Part shown: piece after piece, positions 39,197 through 39,359 of the stretch
Position numbering within the stretch: the stretch's first letter is position 1
How the letters are laid out: each line of letters starts with the position of its first letter
Assembly (NCBI GenBank): GCA_051859505.1
Contig: JBHYFN010000035.1
Coordinates: 1-39,359 of the forward strand
Direction of reading: 5' to 3'
Origin: JAFIEN01 sp051859505
GTDB taxonomy: Bacteria > Pseudomonadota > Alphaproteobacteria > Rhodobacterales > Rhodobacteraceae
Length of the DNA stretch: 39,359 nt
Translations under genes and position numbers: made by a program
The notes under the pieces: generated by a model
What the model saw: only the letters and a program-made list of their open reading frames with translations
What the model was told of the DNA's origin: nothing
Databases searched by the model: none

Positions 39197-39359
39197 TTGT
39201 CACAGGAAAAGCTGCTGTCGCCCAAGGAACTTGGCGCTCGTGTGGGGCTCAGCACGGCGCAGATTCGTGCCTTGATGAACGATGGGCGGCTCGAATTCGT
39301 CGAGATCACGCCCAAGACCCGCCTGCTGACCATGACCGGCTGGGAACGGTTCCAGAAGC
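39197..39359 (+). CDS. Excisionase-like HTH protein (partial)
   Basis: The frame runs off the right edge after 54 codons. The product LLSPKELGARVGLSTAQIRA followed by LMNDGRLEFVEITPKTRLLT is a short MerR-type winged HTH as in excisionases (Xis/AlpA) of integrative elements. A strong AAGGAGAGG site is placed for a TTG start at 39197. An in-frame ATG at 39161 lacks such a site. An integrase gene would be expected beyond the window. Confidence 0.6.
   Translation, partial: MSQEKLLSPKELGARVGLSTAQIRALMNDGRLEFVEITPKTRLLTMTGWERFQK

Overview
The window is GC-rich, densely coded DNA that looks like a chromosome of a member of the Rhodobacteraceae (Rhodobacter/Cereibacter/Paracoccus type). Pointers are the Fur–EamA–enolase and divergent anmK/tyrS blocks, a Hint-domain protein, a PpaA/AerR-like B12-binding regulator, FnrL-type sites, and a cytochrome c' remnant next to a b561-type cytochrome. 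This assignment is inference from gene content, not from a database search.

Bases 1-19.7 kb look like ordinary chromosome. In order they hold the tail of a large Ala/Pro-rich protein (probably RNase E), tusA and a DUF985 cupin, fur–eamA–eno, divergent anmK and tyrS, a Hint-domain protein, an atypical SDR lacking the catalytic Tyr and Lys, and an FbpC-like ATPase. These are followed by a detached MgtC C-terminal-like domain beside a CDF metal transporter, a large RTX protein, a decayed cytochrome c' gene followed by a cytochrome b, a small FNR-controlled orphan gene, a PpaA-like regulator and a DEAD-box helicase.

At 20.2 kb lies the 3' half of a tRNA-Phe gene with no 5' half, the usual scar of an integrated element. 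Its orientation predicts an element running to the right. Mobile-type genes follow: a replication protein with palindromic iterons inside its coding sequence, a block of degenerate 14-nt repeats, an HTH/MobC-like protein without a relaxase, and two complete hipBA toxin-antitoxin modules back to back. At the right edge are a phage-type XRE repressor, its operator region and the start of an excisionase-like gene. The 20-39 kb stretch may therefore be one genomic island, or two.

Between them sit an ECF42-type sigma operon (MAPEG protein, DGPF/YCII protein, sigma factor) with a matching promoter, and a nine-gene leftward copper cluster (38.1 to 27.9 kb). The order of transcription is CutF-like exported leader peptide, MbnP, MbnH, FecB/C/D-type ABC transporter, YcnI, CopC-CopD fusion, membrane-bound spermidine-synthase-like protein. 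This cluster is the most interesting part. A perfect hairpin separates the CutF-like gene from mbnP. A second, two-hairpin element occurs twice at gene ends, is read in two different frames, and shows compensatory stem changes, so it is conserved as nucleic acid rather than as protein. mbnH carries an internal deletion and frameshift. I read the cluster as a copper-sensing and copper-handling system that includes an ABC importer of unknown (perhaps copper-chelate) substrate.
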